From: Galaxea fascicularis
Lineage: Eukaryota; Cnidaria; Anthozoa; Scleractinia; Euphylliidae
Length of the DNA stretch: 64,000 nt
NCBI GenBank assembly: GCA_948470475.1
Contig: OX419344.1
Location: forward strand, 17,233,495-17,297,494
Direction of reading: 5' to 3'
This document shows, one piece after another, positions 37,990 to 45,749 of this stretch (the first letter of the stretch is position 1; the number at the start of each line of letters is the position of its first letter). The position numbers and the translations under genes are program-made. Below the pieces are notes generated by a model. That model was given only the letters and a program-made list of their open reading frames with translations. It searched no databases and was not told where the DNA came from.

Positions 37990-38982
37990 CAAAGAGCACT
38001 TTGATTCGGGTCCCCCGGAATCAACTCGCTCGGGTTCGTAGACGGTGTTCTCCTTCAGGGGATTGTAAGGCACGCCCCGCAACAGATCGGTATCGACATT
38101 TCCCACGGTCGTGCTTTCTCCCACATTCGCATAGATGTACACCGGTCGCACTCTATGATTGAAAAGGTCCTCGAACGCTTCGTTCAGGTTCACGAAACGC
38201 CACTTCACTTTATTGGAGAAGAATATCATGGGCGTCCGCGTGTATCTCCTCGTCAAGCGTGGATCACCCGGAGCCGGGACTTGAGCGATAAGGTCATTCG
38301 CGGGTATGAAGGTATTCCCATCGTTACTTCGTCCGTATAGGGTGGTATCCTCGCTATTGATCGACATGGTGAATTCTCGCAATTGCGGAATCAGATTCGG
38401 ACCGAGAGCCAACTTGGTCGTATTTCCATCCTTGACGGTTTTAATCCACTTCATCTTCAGGGCCAATTCCTTACTGAACATGAGTTCCCCCCATGTTCTA
38501 TTCGCTGATCACGTAAAGACGGCCGAGTCAATTTCCAACACCGTTTGTCCACCCATCACCTTCCACTCGTACCGCGGCAACGCCAGGAACCGATCACCCG
38601 CAGGCAATTGGTATCCGTGGAACGCTTGCTCGCTCAAATTAATCACTTGATGCATGAAATCAAGTCCCGTCATTCCCTCCATCGATTCGTGCATACTCAT
38701 CACATCCTTCATCGACACTCCACCATGCACCCAGGTAAAACGGCCGGATGAACGTCTCAGATAGCCTTGAATGAACATGGCGTCGTCCGTCTCGCTCAAT
38801 CCCAACAAGCTCCAAGACACATCGCACCGCCCCAGTGTGGCATCGCTCAAAGCCACTTGCCATTTCTCTTCGGGAGGGAAATCCAATCGGCGCGGCAATC
38901 GCACGCGAAAAGACGATCGCGTGTTGTTCGGAAACTCGGGCGTCCGATGACTGGGTAGTATGACGTGAAAGGAGTCGTTCAT
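37990..38982 (-). pseudogene. Third copy of the PS-x-x-PEFP family, broken
   Basis: Starts MNDSFHVILPSHRTPEFPNN and follows the two intact copies to the right. One in-frame TGA (38509-38511) splits it after LEIDSAVFT. The same frame resumes with MFSKELALKMKW and continues to VYEPERV, then loses similarity where the other copies have about 50 more residues. That missing end is where the tRNA-Ala gene lies. Either a decayed duplicate or two shorter proteins; I favour decay. TATAAG at 39019-39024 precedes it. Confidence 0.75.
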
Positions 38983-39018
38983 TGTGACGTTTCGTTTTCA
39001 TGCAACCACTGTCTTTGT

Positions 39019-39024
39019 CTTATA
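39019..39024 (-). promoter_or_regulatory. TATA box for the third capsid-like copy
   Basis: ATATAAG on the minus strand about 37 bp before the ATG at 38982; the same spacing recurs for the two intact copies. Confidence 0.5.
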
Positions 39025-40090
39025 TGTTTTTGTGACGACGGAAATGCAAGGTCACCAATGTGTGGCCATGACTGTCGCTGAACTTCGTCAAAGGTCCGTC
39101 CGTCTCGGCCACATTGATTTCGCACACTTCCAATGACTGGTGTCGCACTTTGACAAACCGTTCTTGGTCGGGTTCGTAAAAGGACACTCTCTTCTCCGGA
39201 TTGTAAGGCACCTCTCTCAATAAGTCCGTCTTGGAATTCCCCACGGTCACGCTTTCGCCGAGGTTAGAATACACGTACAACGTGCGAGATGACGGGTGGA
39301 ACGACGATGACGCAAACGCTTCGTTCAAATTCACGAACCGCCACTTCACTTTAATCGAGAAAAGCACCATCTGCTCGATGAAACTGTACGTCATCATGTA
39401 ATCTCTGCTAGGCACGTACACATCATCGCTGCGTCCATACGTCACGGTCTTCACCTTATTCACCGTCGTGTCATATTCGCGCAACTGAGGAATGGCATTG
39501 GGTCCCGGGGCAGCGTAAAGCGTACCGGATTGATTCTTCAAAAATACCACCCAACCCATTCTCAGAGCGAGGTCCTTGTTCACTTGAAACTTTCCATACC
39601 CCACACCCGATTCTGCAATGCCATGCCCCACACCCGAATCCATCTGCAATTCCCACTCTCCCCCCAATTTCTTCCACGTGAACCTCGGCAATGCAATGAT
39701 TCGGTTGCTGCTGTACATGCTCGATCCATGAAGGTCGGCATCCAATTTGTCCACCAAATGTTTGACGAAATGCACCCCTTGCCCACCTTCCATATTCATG
39801 TTGAGGTCCTCGACATCCTTCATTTTCACGTTGGCATATCTCCACCCAAAGCTATTACCGTTGAATTGAATCCTGGCCTGAGTTGTGATGAGGTCTGTTT
39901 CACGATCCACATCCAACACATTCACATTCAATCGCCCTCGAGCCAGGGTGATACCACTCAACGCTACTTCCCATTTCTCCTCGGGGGGAAAATGCATCAC
40001 ACTCGCGAACCTCACCTTGAAGGAGGCTCTCGTGTTGTCAGGAAACTCGGGCGTCCAATGACTGGGCAAGACCACGTACACATCACTCAT
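39020..40090 (-). CDS. PS-x-x-PEFP family protein, copy 2 (possible structural protein)
   Basis: 356 aa from ATG 40090 (MSDVYVVLPSHWTPEFPDN). Shared blocks: NTRASFKVRF, EKWEVALSGITL, VKMKDVEDLNMNMEGG, FTWKKLGGEWELQM, VKWRFVNLNEAF, LYVYSNLGESVTVGNSKTDLLREVPYN and a final TLVTLHFRR. The WEVALS motif and this overall layout occur in a protein family common in metazoan Polinton-like elements; its role is not known to me. Tandem triplication and moderate length suggest a capsid or fibre component. The start at 40090 was chosen over an in-frame upstream ATG at 40123 because the homologous copies begin here and the TATA box is at 40129. Confidence 0.8.
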   Translation of the reverse strand: MSDVYVVLPSHWTPEFPDNTRASFKVRFASVMHFPPEEKWEVALSGITLARGRLNVNVLDVDRETDLITTQARIQFNGNSFGWRYANVKMKDVEDLNMNMEGGQGVHFVKHLVDKLDADLHGSSMYSSNRIIALPRFTWKKLGGEWELQMDSGVGHGIAESGVGYGKFQVNKDLALRMGWVVFLKNQSGTLYAAPGPNAIPQLREYDTTVNKVKTVTYGRSDDVYVPSRDYMMTYSFIEQMVLFSIKVKWRFVNLNEAFASSSFHPSSRTLYVYSNLGESVTVGNSKTDLLREVPYNPEKRVSFYEPDQERFVKVRHQSLEVCEINVAETDGPLTKFSDSHGHTLVTLHFRRHKNI

Positions 40091-40107
40091 ATTGAACGAA
40101 AAATGTC

Positions 40108-40134
40108 TTTTATTCACATTCACACATTCTTATA
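40108..40134 (-). promoter_or_regulatory. Polyadenylation signal and TATA box between copies 1 and 2
   Basis: Minus strand: AATAAA at 40108-40113, 17 bp after the stop of copy 1, and TATAAG at 40129-40134, about 39 bp before the start of copy 2. The end of one gene and the promoter of the next thus overlap. Confidence 0.6.
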
Positions 40135-41155
40135 TCTTGGATTTGCGACGGAAATGTAAGGTGACAAACGTCTGCGCCCGTCCATCGTCGGGGAACTTGA
40201 CCAATTGTCCATTCGTCTCTGCAATGTCAATCTCAATGATCTCCATGATTCGATTTCGCACGGGATGATAGTGTTTATGCACAGGTTCGTAGTAGTCGGT
40301 ACCGCACCCCGTCCGTTTGTAGTTCACTTCACGCAATAAATCGGTCTTCAAACCACCCACGATGGTACTACCACCAGCGTTGGAATAGACGTGCAATGTC
40401 CTCGACGGTTCCCCCATCACATTGCGAAAGGCTTCCTCCAAATTCACGAAACGCCAATCAAATCTACTGCTCAAATTGAAGATCGTATTGAAGGTCCATT
40501 TATCTTTCATCAACAAGTCGCTTGTCTGCGTGTATTCAGTGGGAGCTTTCCAAAAACTATTACCGCGATTGTCTTTGTTGGGCGTCAATTCCGGTACCAG
40601 ATTCGGACCGATACGAACGACCCCCGGCCTTTCCAAAGTGAACCACCCCATGTTCACGGCCAAGGTTTGGTCCACCCCGAAATGTTGATCATCGGGCATC
40701 CTTGCAATGACCTCCGAACGCCCACGGCTTGCATCCCACTCGAACTCCACGCGCTCTTTGATCGTCTGCCCATTCTTCAAATGCTCCGTGTTCTCTTTGG
40801 TGACCAACTGGTCCAACAAAGCGCGCATGAATTCCACCCCACCCTCGATCCGTCTCGTCACGTTCATAGTGACCATATCTTTCATGGAAACGTACGCACC
40901 CAACGGATTACTGGACGTCCCGCTCTTATCCTCTTTCTTCAACGTGCTCATGATGAGACGCGTCCTCTCGTCTTGCACCAAAGGCGACAAATCGGCGCTG
41001 GTGTCGGCCATGGACATGGCACTCAACCCGACCTCCCAGTCATCGTCAAAAAATTCCAATCGATCCGCCAATCTCACTTTGAACGAAGCACGCGTGTTGT
41101 TTGGAAACTCAGGACTGACGTAACTCGGCACGGCCACGTAAAATTCGCGACTCAT
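40130..41155 (-). CDS. PS-x-x-PEFP family protein, copy 1 (possible structural protein)
   Basis: 341 aa from ATG 41155 (MSREFYVAVPSYVSPEFPNN). Shows the same ordered blocks as copy 2: NTRASFKVRL, DDWEVGLSAMSM, VSMKDMVTMN, FRWRFVNLEEAF-like FDWRFVNLEEAF, LHVYSNAGGSTIVGGLKTDLLREVNY and TFVTLHFRR. Divergence between copies is large, so the duplication is old. TATAAAGG at 41200-41205. Confidence 0.8.
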   Translation of the reverse strand: MSREFYVAVPSYVSPEFPNNTRASFKVRLADRLEFFDDDWEVGLSAMSMADTSADLSPLVQDERTRLIMSTLKKEDKSGTSSNPLGAYVSMKDMVTMNVTRRIEGGVEFMRALLDQLVTKENTEHLKNGQTIKERVEFEWDASRGRSEVIARMPDDQHFGVDQTLAVNMGWFTLERPGVVRIGPNLVPELTPNKDNRGNSFWKAPTEYTQTSDLLMKDKWTFNTIFNLSSRFDWRFVNLEEAFRNVMGEPSRTLHVYSNAGGSTIVGGLKTDLLREVNYKRTGCGTDYYEPVHKHYHPVRNRIMEIIEIDIAETNGQLVKFPDDGRAQTFVTLHFRRKSKI

Positions 41156-41199
41156 GATGTCCGCCAGCAATTGCTGACCACTCCATGCGTTCCGAGTCC

Positions 41200-41205
41200 T
41201 TTATA
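41200..41205 (-). promoter_or_regulatory. TATA box for copy 1
   Basis: TATAAAGG on the minus strand about 45 bp before ATG 41155; overlaps the end of the basic-protein gene. Confidence 0.6.
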
Positions 41206-41626
41206 GGAACGACGCCACTTTTCGTTTCGCCCCAGGGGCGCGCGACACCAAGCTGGACAACGTCGATACATTGGGATAAAATTGCTGCGAATGGCTTCTA
41301 TTGGGAAACGCGTTCATCAATTCCGTCAAGGTCTTCTGCAACCTCGTGCTCCCACTCTTTTTGGTCATACCTCGCATCTTTTTGGCATAGGCGCGCCTCC
41401 GCTGCCTCGTACGCACGGTTTTCTTCTCTCGGGATGGTGCCGAGGGCCGACGCGGTGCAGCACGCGCCAAAGCATGCACCATTCGCCGAAACGATCGTAA
41501 ACCCCGCTGCCGTGCCGCTTTGGGTGTCAATCGCTGCGGTGTCGAGCTCTTTCTCTTTTGCCATTTCGCTTGACTGGGTAACTCTCCTGGGGCGGGAAAT
41601 GAAAACCGCACGCGTCGCCCTGACAT
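41201..41626 (-). CDS. Basic protein of unknown function
   Basis: 141-142 aa (ATG at 41629 or 41626: MSGRRVRFSFPAP). Lys/Arg-rich throughout, e.g. REKKTVRTRQRRRAYAKKMRG, with a C-terminal helix and ending KRKVASFL. By composition a DNA-binding core protein of preVII/V type; no family recognised. Its start overlaps the integrase stop. TATAAAA at 41696-41701 lies inside the integrase C-terminus. Confidence 0.7.
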   Translation of the reverse strand: MSGRRVRFSFPAPGELPSQAKWQKRKSSTPQRLTPKAARQRGLRSFRRMVHALARAAPRRPSAPSREKKTVRTRQRRRAYAKKMRGMTKKSGSTRLQKTLTELMNAFPNRSHSQQFYPNVSTLSSLVSRAPGAKRKVASFL

Positions 41627-42687
41627 CACACGCGTTGCAATTGACTCCTAGCTATCCAACTATCGTACTTAGAGGGCCACCCCAACCAACGCACTTTTAT
41701 ACTGTTTCCGCGCCGAGAAAGAATCTTCTCCACGCGAAACAGTGCATCGTCCGGCACGGTCACTTTTTGCATATCCTCTTCGTAAAACGTACCCTCCACT
41801 GGCGTCCCATCCCACTCTTGAATGCGATACGTGGGAAACACCCCAGGCACCACGCGCCGAATCACAAACACTTCTTCCGTCCAGCCCGGCACGTACCCCT
41901 TACAGAACACGGCGTGTTTCTTATTCAAACGAACCCGATCCCCCGCTGCCAAACGGGGACGTTTCCTACCGGGTCGCAAACGCGCTCCGTAAAGACGTTG
42001 CCATACATACTGTTCCCCTTCGGGCGTCACGTCCTCAGGCGCCAAACCAATGGCCCGATGCTTGGAGGCATTATAGCCATTCACTACATCTTGCAACCGA
42101 TCCAAATACTTGTACGTCCCTTGGGCCGTGAACCATCGATACAATCGCCCTTTGAACGTACGGTTGAATCGTTCCACCACCGCGGCTTTGGCATCCCCAG
42201 AGGTCGAAAAATGTTCAATGCCTCGACGTTTGAGCAACGCTTGGAACGTCCGGTTATAAAATTCCTTCCCCGCGTCGGTCTGCAAACGCAAGGGTTGACG
42301 ATCACCGGCCCGTCTAAGAATGGCCTCAAATGCTCGCGTCACGGCCGCTCCCGTCTTATCCTTCATAGGTTCCACCCAGGCGTACTTGGACAAGACATCA
42401 ATGACCGCTAAAAGATAACGTATCCCGCGGTTAGCCCTCGGAATCTTCTGCACTTTCATTAAATAGGCCACCCACTGTTCATCCATGCCAAACACCAGCA
42501 CGGGTAAATTGGTAAACCGTTTTCGGGCGGGTCGGTGCAAGGTGTAACTCAACACACCCTCCAACACGCGACGCGCTCGCTCGATGGAAATCCCGTGGGC
42601 GCGCGCGAAACGCTCCACGCCCCCCAAACTGCCTTCGGCAGAGGGGTCTTGGTACGCCTCCACCAAAGCGCGCTGCCCTTTCGACAT
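41626..42687 (-). CDS. Retrovirus-type integrase with C-terminal chromodomain
   Basis: 353 aa. The core runs from about residue 60 to 225: VFGMDEQWVAYLMKVQ, YLLAVIDVLSKYAWVEPMKDKTG, LQTDAGKEFYN (Asp138) and VVERFNRTFKGRLY (Glu172; D-x33-E). The C-terminal FRVEKILSRRGNSIKVRWLGW is a chromodomain, as in many Polinton integrases. Oddity: in this family the first catalytic Asp normally sits three residues after the conserved QW, in a QADL-type block; here that position is Tyr75 (codon TAT). Frame intact. It would insert the element with 6-bp duplications if active. Confidence 0.95.
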   Translation of the reverse strand: MSKGQRALVEAYQDPSAEGSLGGVERFARAHGISIERARRVLEGVLSYTLHRPARKRFTNLPVLVFGMDEQWVAYLMKVQKIPRANRGIRYLLAVIDVLSKYAWVEPMKDKTGAAVTRAFEAILRRAGDRQPLRLQTDAGKEFYNRTFQALLKRRGIEHFSTSGDAKAAVVERFNRTFKGRLYRWFTAQGTYKYLDRLQDVVNGYNASKHRAIGLAPEDVTPEGEQYVWQRLYGARLRPGRKRPRLAAGDRVRLNKKHAVFCKGYVPGWTEEVFVIRRVVPGVFPTYRIQEWDGTPVEGTFYEEDMQKVTVPDDALFRVEKILSRRGNSIKVRWLGWPSKYDSWIARSQLQRV

Positions 42688-42722
42688 GACTCAAAAACAA
42701 ACACACGACAGGGTTCATTCCT

Positions 42723-42728
42723 TTTATT
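42723..42728 (-). terminator. Polyadenylation signal after the coiled-coil CxxC gene
   Basis: AATAAA on the minus strand directly after the stop of the gene at 42735. Confidence 0.5.
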
Positions 42729-42734
42729 CATTTA

Positions 42735-43196
42735 TCAACGTTCTACATCGGAATCCTCCTCCTCGCTCAACTCGTTGGGCATCACCATGAACGGTTCGAA
42801 CCGTTTACACGTCGCGCACCCCCAAGGCGCCCATCCCAGCTTATGATCGTAATTGGGTGATCGCATCGCATCGTGCCGCATTTCCAAACACTCCGAGCAC
42901 AACGCGTCCTCTAGTATGTGATCCACGCGCCGCTCCCACACTCTACGCAGCAAACGCTCGTCCCGCAACTCTTTTCTATGCGCGTCGCATTGTTCCTCCA
43001 ACGCCTGCATGCGATCCAACAAAAAATTCAACACTCCCCTCTGAATGTCTCCTACTAAATCCGGTGCGTCTACACGGCCGTTCCCGTCTGATTCTCCGTC
43101 TGATCCCCCGTCTGCGTCTCTGCCGTCGTCTTCACCGGATTCTGGGGGTGGAGGTACCGCGCCGGCTCCTGCGTCACGGGCCCCGCTTCCGAGCAT
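42735..43196 (-). CDS. Coiled-coil protein with CxxC pairs
   Basis: 153 aa from ATG 43196. An acidic, Ser/Gly-rich start is followed by LLDRMQALEEQCDAHRKEL (coiled coil), then CSECLEM and WGCATCKRF, and an acidic ELSEEEDSDVER end. Overlaps the end of the gene at 43360 in another frame by 127 bp; splicing between the two cannot be excluded. Type resembles the 86-aa protein at 34965-35225. Confidence 0.6.
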   Translation of the reverse strand: MLGSGARDAGAGAVPPPPESGEDDGRDADGGSDGESDGNGRVDAPDLVGDIQRGVLNFLLDRMQALEEQCDAHRKELRDERLLRRVWERRVDHILEDALCSECLEMRHDAMRSPNYDHKLGWAPWGCATCKRFEPFMVMPNELSEEEDSDVER

Positions 43197-43360
43197 TCCA
43201 AGGCGTCCGCTAGGTCCTGCAACCAATGGGCAAAACACTGATCAAACGAGTATCCTGCAGCCAATCCTTTCTTCACGCGTGCGAACATAAGCTGATCGTC
43301 CGACGCAAAATCCTGCCTATTTACACCAGCGTAATACGCCCTGTACGACTTGTCATCCAT
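43070..43360 (-). CDS. Small protein of unknown function
   Basis: 96 aa from ATG 43360 (MDDKSYRAYYAGVNRQDF). An N-terminal two-thirds with helical character (MFARVKKGLAAGYSFDQCFAHWLQDLADAL) and a Thr/Gln-rich tail. TATAAAAAGG at 43399-43404, 39 bp upstream, supports this start. Divergent from the GRF gene at 43527. Confidence 0.65.
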   Translation of the reverse strand: MDDKSYRAYYAGVNRQDFASDDQLMFARVKKGLAAGYSFDQCFAHWLQDLADALECSEAGPVTQEPARYLHPQNPVKTTAETQTGDQTENQTGTAV

Positions 43361-43398
43361 CGCGCAACACTGACGCGATCGCTGACGCCTTCCTCCTT

Positions 43399-43404
43399 TT
43401 TATA
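43399..43404 (-). promoter_or_regulatory. TATA box for the gene at 43360
   Basis: TATAAAAAGG on the minus strand. With TATATAAA at 43482-43489 (plus) it forms a divergent promoter pair. Confidence 0.65.
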
Positions 43405-43481
43405 CCGCTGGTGGTTGACGTCAGTTCCCACGCCATCCTCTCTCTTCCACCAATCCATGACCTGCACGCGTCATTCTCGGG

Positions 43482-43489
43482 TATATAAA
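43482..43489 (+). promoter_or_regulatory. TATA box for the GRF zinc-finger gene
   Basis: TATATAAA, 38 bp before the ATG at 43527. Confidence 0.65.
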
Positions 43490-43526
43490 CGAGTGGCGCC
43501 AACCCACTCGCCTTCACATTCACAAC

Positions 43527-43982
43527 ATGTCCTCCGTGCCTCCAAACGCCGACCCCGTCTCCTTCGACAATTCCTTGGAAAGAGAAAAACAGCGACAACA
43601 ACGCCACGCCCAAGGCAATAACCACCTGGAATTAACGGAGAGACTGTCCGTCCATGCCAACAGTCGAGACGAATGTGATGTCCCGGCGCGCAAACAGACG
43701 CGCCCCACTAAACCTCCTCCTAGCAAAAGATGGAAACTGGTGCCACCACCACCGACGCCACCGCCGCCCTCGCCCAAAGACATTCAGCAACTCATGGACC
43801 AATTACCTTCGTACGAGGAGGAAGTCCTAGAAAACGACGCCAGCTACGGTGTAGGCTACGACACCTGCCCGTTCCACGAGACGCAACTCAACTTCTTCAA
43901 CTCCAAAATGGGTCATCCTTACGTCGCATGCAGCACTAAACCCTGCGTCTTCTTCACCTCTCAATTTGATTTGAAACCTTAA
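43527..43982 (+). CDS. GRF-like zinc-finger protein, first frame
   Basis: 151 aa. Pro-rich middle, LPSYEEEV motif (compare LPSYDEL at 36468), then CPFHETQLNFF, GHPYVACSTKPCVFF: the C-x-H ... Gx-Y-x2-C ... C-x-FF layout of a GRF-type zinc finger. The stop TAA at 43980 is followed, in the -1 frame, by a second and more typical GRF finger. GRF fingers bind single-stranded nucleic acid. Confidence 0.7.
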   Translation: MSSVPPNADPVSFDNSLEREKQRQQRHAQGNNHLELTERLSVHANSRDECDVPARKQTRPTKPPPSKRWKLVPPPPTPPPPSPKDIQQLMDQLPSYEEEVLENDASYGVGYDTCPFHETQLNFFNSKMGHPYVACSTKPCVFFTSQFDLKP

Positions 43983-44314
43983 ATGAACACCATCCGCGAA
44001 CCCTCACCTTCAGCCAAGGGGGTCAGGGACCCTACCCCGATCACGAGTGCTGGTGCAAGGAACCCCTCGCCCTACGAACAAGCCGATCGGAGAAAAACCC
44101 GGGGCGACTCTTCCTATCCTGCAAGCAACGCCATTGCGACTTTTTTCAATGGCTCAACGCCCCCTGGACCCGATTCATCTTGGAGAGGATCAAACACGAA
44201 ACCTACACAGGTCCCCCCATCATTCATCCCATGTGGTTCGACGGCAAGCCCTACGTACCCATGACCACAGAGCAAATACACCGTTACCGGGAGGCAAAGG
44301 TCGTGACGGGGTAA
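43955..44314 (+). CDS. Second GRF zinc finger in the -1 frame
   Basis: In the frame two bases after that of the previous gene the sequence stays open from just after a TGA near 43953 to TAA at 44312-44314. It reads ECWCKEPLALRTSRSEKNPG, RLFLSCKQRHCDFFQW: C-x-C ... R ... N-x-GR-x-F-x2-C ... C-x-FFQW, the classical GRF pattern. There is no ATG before the finger, so it needs a -1 frameshift, splicing, or is the rest of a frame-broken gene. The in-phase alternative starting at 43983 shows no motif. Confidence 0.6.
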
Positions 44315-44393
44315 AATAGTATGGGACAGTTCTGGGACACATTATGCACAAGTACACGCCCATGCATAATCTGCTCATTGTAAATAACTACTA

Positions 44394-44400
44394 AATAAAC
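44394..44400 (+). terminator. Polyadenylation signal after the GRF gene
   Basis: AATAAAC about 80 bp after the stop of the GRF frame; downstream T/GT-rich sequence follows. Confidence 0.5.
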
Positions 44401-44485
44401 TTGGTCAAAACACACGTTGTTGTTGGTCATTGACTTTCGTAAATTTAATGTGGGACTAAAAAGTCCCGGGGGTGGTTCTTCTTCT

Positions 44486-44725
44486 TCAATGCAACTTCCG
44501 CGCCACCGACGAACGGCTGCGGCACCACGGACAACACGGTTGCGATTCCCTCAACATCCAATAATCCAACAAACACTGGTCATGGAACCAAACACCGCAA
44601 CAATCTCTACGACGAGGTCCGCTCATTCTCGTCACGCACCACGACTGACGCTCTTTCCTCCATGGTTTGGAACACAACAGACAATACGGTGGACCCCGCG
44701 GTTCCATCCCGCGACTACGCAACAT
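44486..44725 (-). CDS. RING-type zinc protein
   Basis: 79 aa from ATG 44725. Cys/His order YCLLCSKPW ... SWC ... DCCGVWFHDQCLLDY ... CCPWCRSR matches a RING-like (C-x2-C, C, C-x4-H-x2-C, C-x2-C) domain, suggesting a ubiquitin-ligase function. The longer open frame upstream has only a GTG start; the ATG at 44725 lies about 37 bp after TATAAAAGG (44762-44767). Divergent from the double-RING gene at 44931. Confidence 0.75.
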   Translation of the reverse strand: MLRSRGMEPRGPPYCLLCSKPWRKERQSWCVTRMSGPRRRDCCGVWFHDQCLLDYWMLRESQPCCPWCRSRSSVARKLH

Positions 44726-44761
44726 TTTTCTCAACGCCGCTCCCCGCCCGATCTCTTTCCT

Positions 44762-44767
44762 TTTATA
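44762..44767 (-). promoter_or_regulatory. TATA box for the RING gene
   Basis: TATAAAAGG on the minus strand. Confidence 0.65.
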
Positions 44768-44803
44768 CCATCCTCCCCTCTTGACGTCACTCCCAGAATT
44801 CCC

Positions 44804-44883
44804 GGGAATAAATGGGGGATGGGGGGTACCCCCCTTTCCTCCCACCCCACGTGACGGCCATCCACTCCTCTGATTGGACGACC
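44804..44883. promoter_or_regulatory. Right bidirectional promoter block
   Basis: Inverted near-copy of 29649-29728 (CCAAT box, CACGTGAC, GGGGTACCCC). It lies between divergent starts 44725 and 44931. The distance to the outward gene is 48 bp on both sides of the element. Confidence 0.8.
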
Positions 44884-44930
44884 GTCACAACTCATATACG
44901 TTCCGTGCGCTTCCTCGCTCATTTTTCAAC

Positions 44931-45716
44931 ATGGCTGAGTACGACGAGGATTACAGTGACATGCCAGAGTTAATGGATGCACGAGACTTTCCGCGGTCCA
45001 CTCTCAATGCCGTCATTCCATCCAAACGACCAGCCAGTCCAAAACCCATCCTCGTCGCCTTCGAGTGCAAGAACACTTCGAACGCGGAGGTCATGAAGTG
45101 CATCATCTGCTTGGACACGCGACATGCCAAGACGAATGAAGTCGTTCGCCTGGCCAAGTGCTGCAAGTGCCCACTCCATTTGTCGTGCGTGTGCAAGTGG
45201 CTCGCCGCGCAGTACGACAACTACGTACCGCAAGACCAGTGGGGTTGTCCGCACTGCCGTGCTCCCGTAAAAGATCTGGCCACAAACACGGATCCATGCA
45301 TCCTATGCAAAAGTAAAGAAATGGACCAGGTCTATTACGAACCCGTCGCGCAAGCCGTGCCCTGCTTCAACGCTTCCGTCCATCAGCAGTGTCTATACCG
45401 TTATATTCAAGCGAATTTCGCGGAAGATCGCTTCCCGTGCCCGGGTTGCAAGACGCCTCTTAGAGCGCAACGCTCCATGACCATGAGCATCCAAGCCCAA
45501 GACGACGATGGGATGCGCTTGCAACACACAGACCTGACACCACCGCGATATTCCGGCATGATGACACAGCGCTTGCAAGACCTGACACCACCGCCGACGC
45601 CGCCACCCAATACAGGCATGATGACACGAAGCCGGGCTCGTGGCCGTGGCTATCAACTTCATCGCGGACAACAAAGACCACTGCGTCGTCCTCGCAGTGA
45701 CTTATCGTGGCCATGA
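44931..45716 (+). CDS. Protein with two tandem RING-like domains
   Basis: 261 aa from ATG 44931 (MAEYDEDYSDMPEL). First RING: MKCIICLDTRH ... LAKCCKCPLHLSCVCKWL ... WGCPHCRAP (about residues 58-113). Second: PCILCKSKEMDQVYY ... VPCFNASVHQQCLYRYI ... FPCPGCKTPL (about 122-183). A tail with a three-fold DLTPP repeat and a basic end follows. Likely an E3 ubiquitin ligase acting on host proteins, the position and promoter matching an early gene. Transcribed outward to the right end, mirroring the cassette array on the left. Confidence 0.8.
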   Translation: MAEYDEDYSDMPELMDARDFPRSTLNAVIPSKRPASPKPILVAFECKNTSNAEVMKCIICLDTRHAKTNEVVRLAKCCKCPLHLSCVCKWLAAQYDNYVPQDQWGCPHCRAPVKDLATNTDPCILCKSKEMDQVYYEPVAQAVPCFNASVHQQCLYRYIQANFAEDRFPCPGCKTPLRAQRSMTMSIQAQDDDGMRLQHTDLTPPRYSGMMTQRLQDLTPPPTPPPNTGMMTRSRARGRGYQLHRGQQRPLRRPRSDLSWP

Positions 45717-45749
45717 ACTTTCAGTGTTTTTCCCTAGTTACAAAATATG

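Noticed and set aside
40391..42411. Plus-strand frames of 271 and 408 codons opposite the capsid-like and integrase genes
   Set aside because: Antisense to well supported genes, no motifs.
43983..44264. 93-codon frame directly after the GRF stop codon
   Set aside because: Shows no motif, while the overlapping -1 frame encodes a clear GRF finger.
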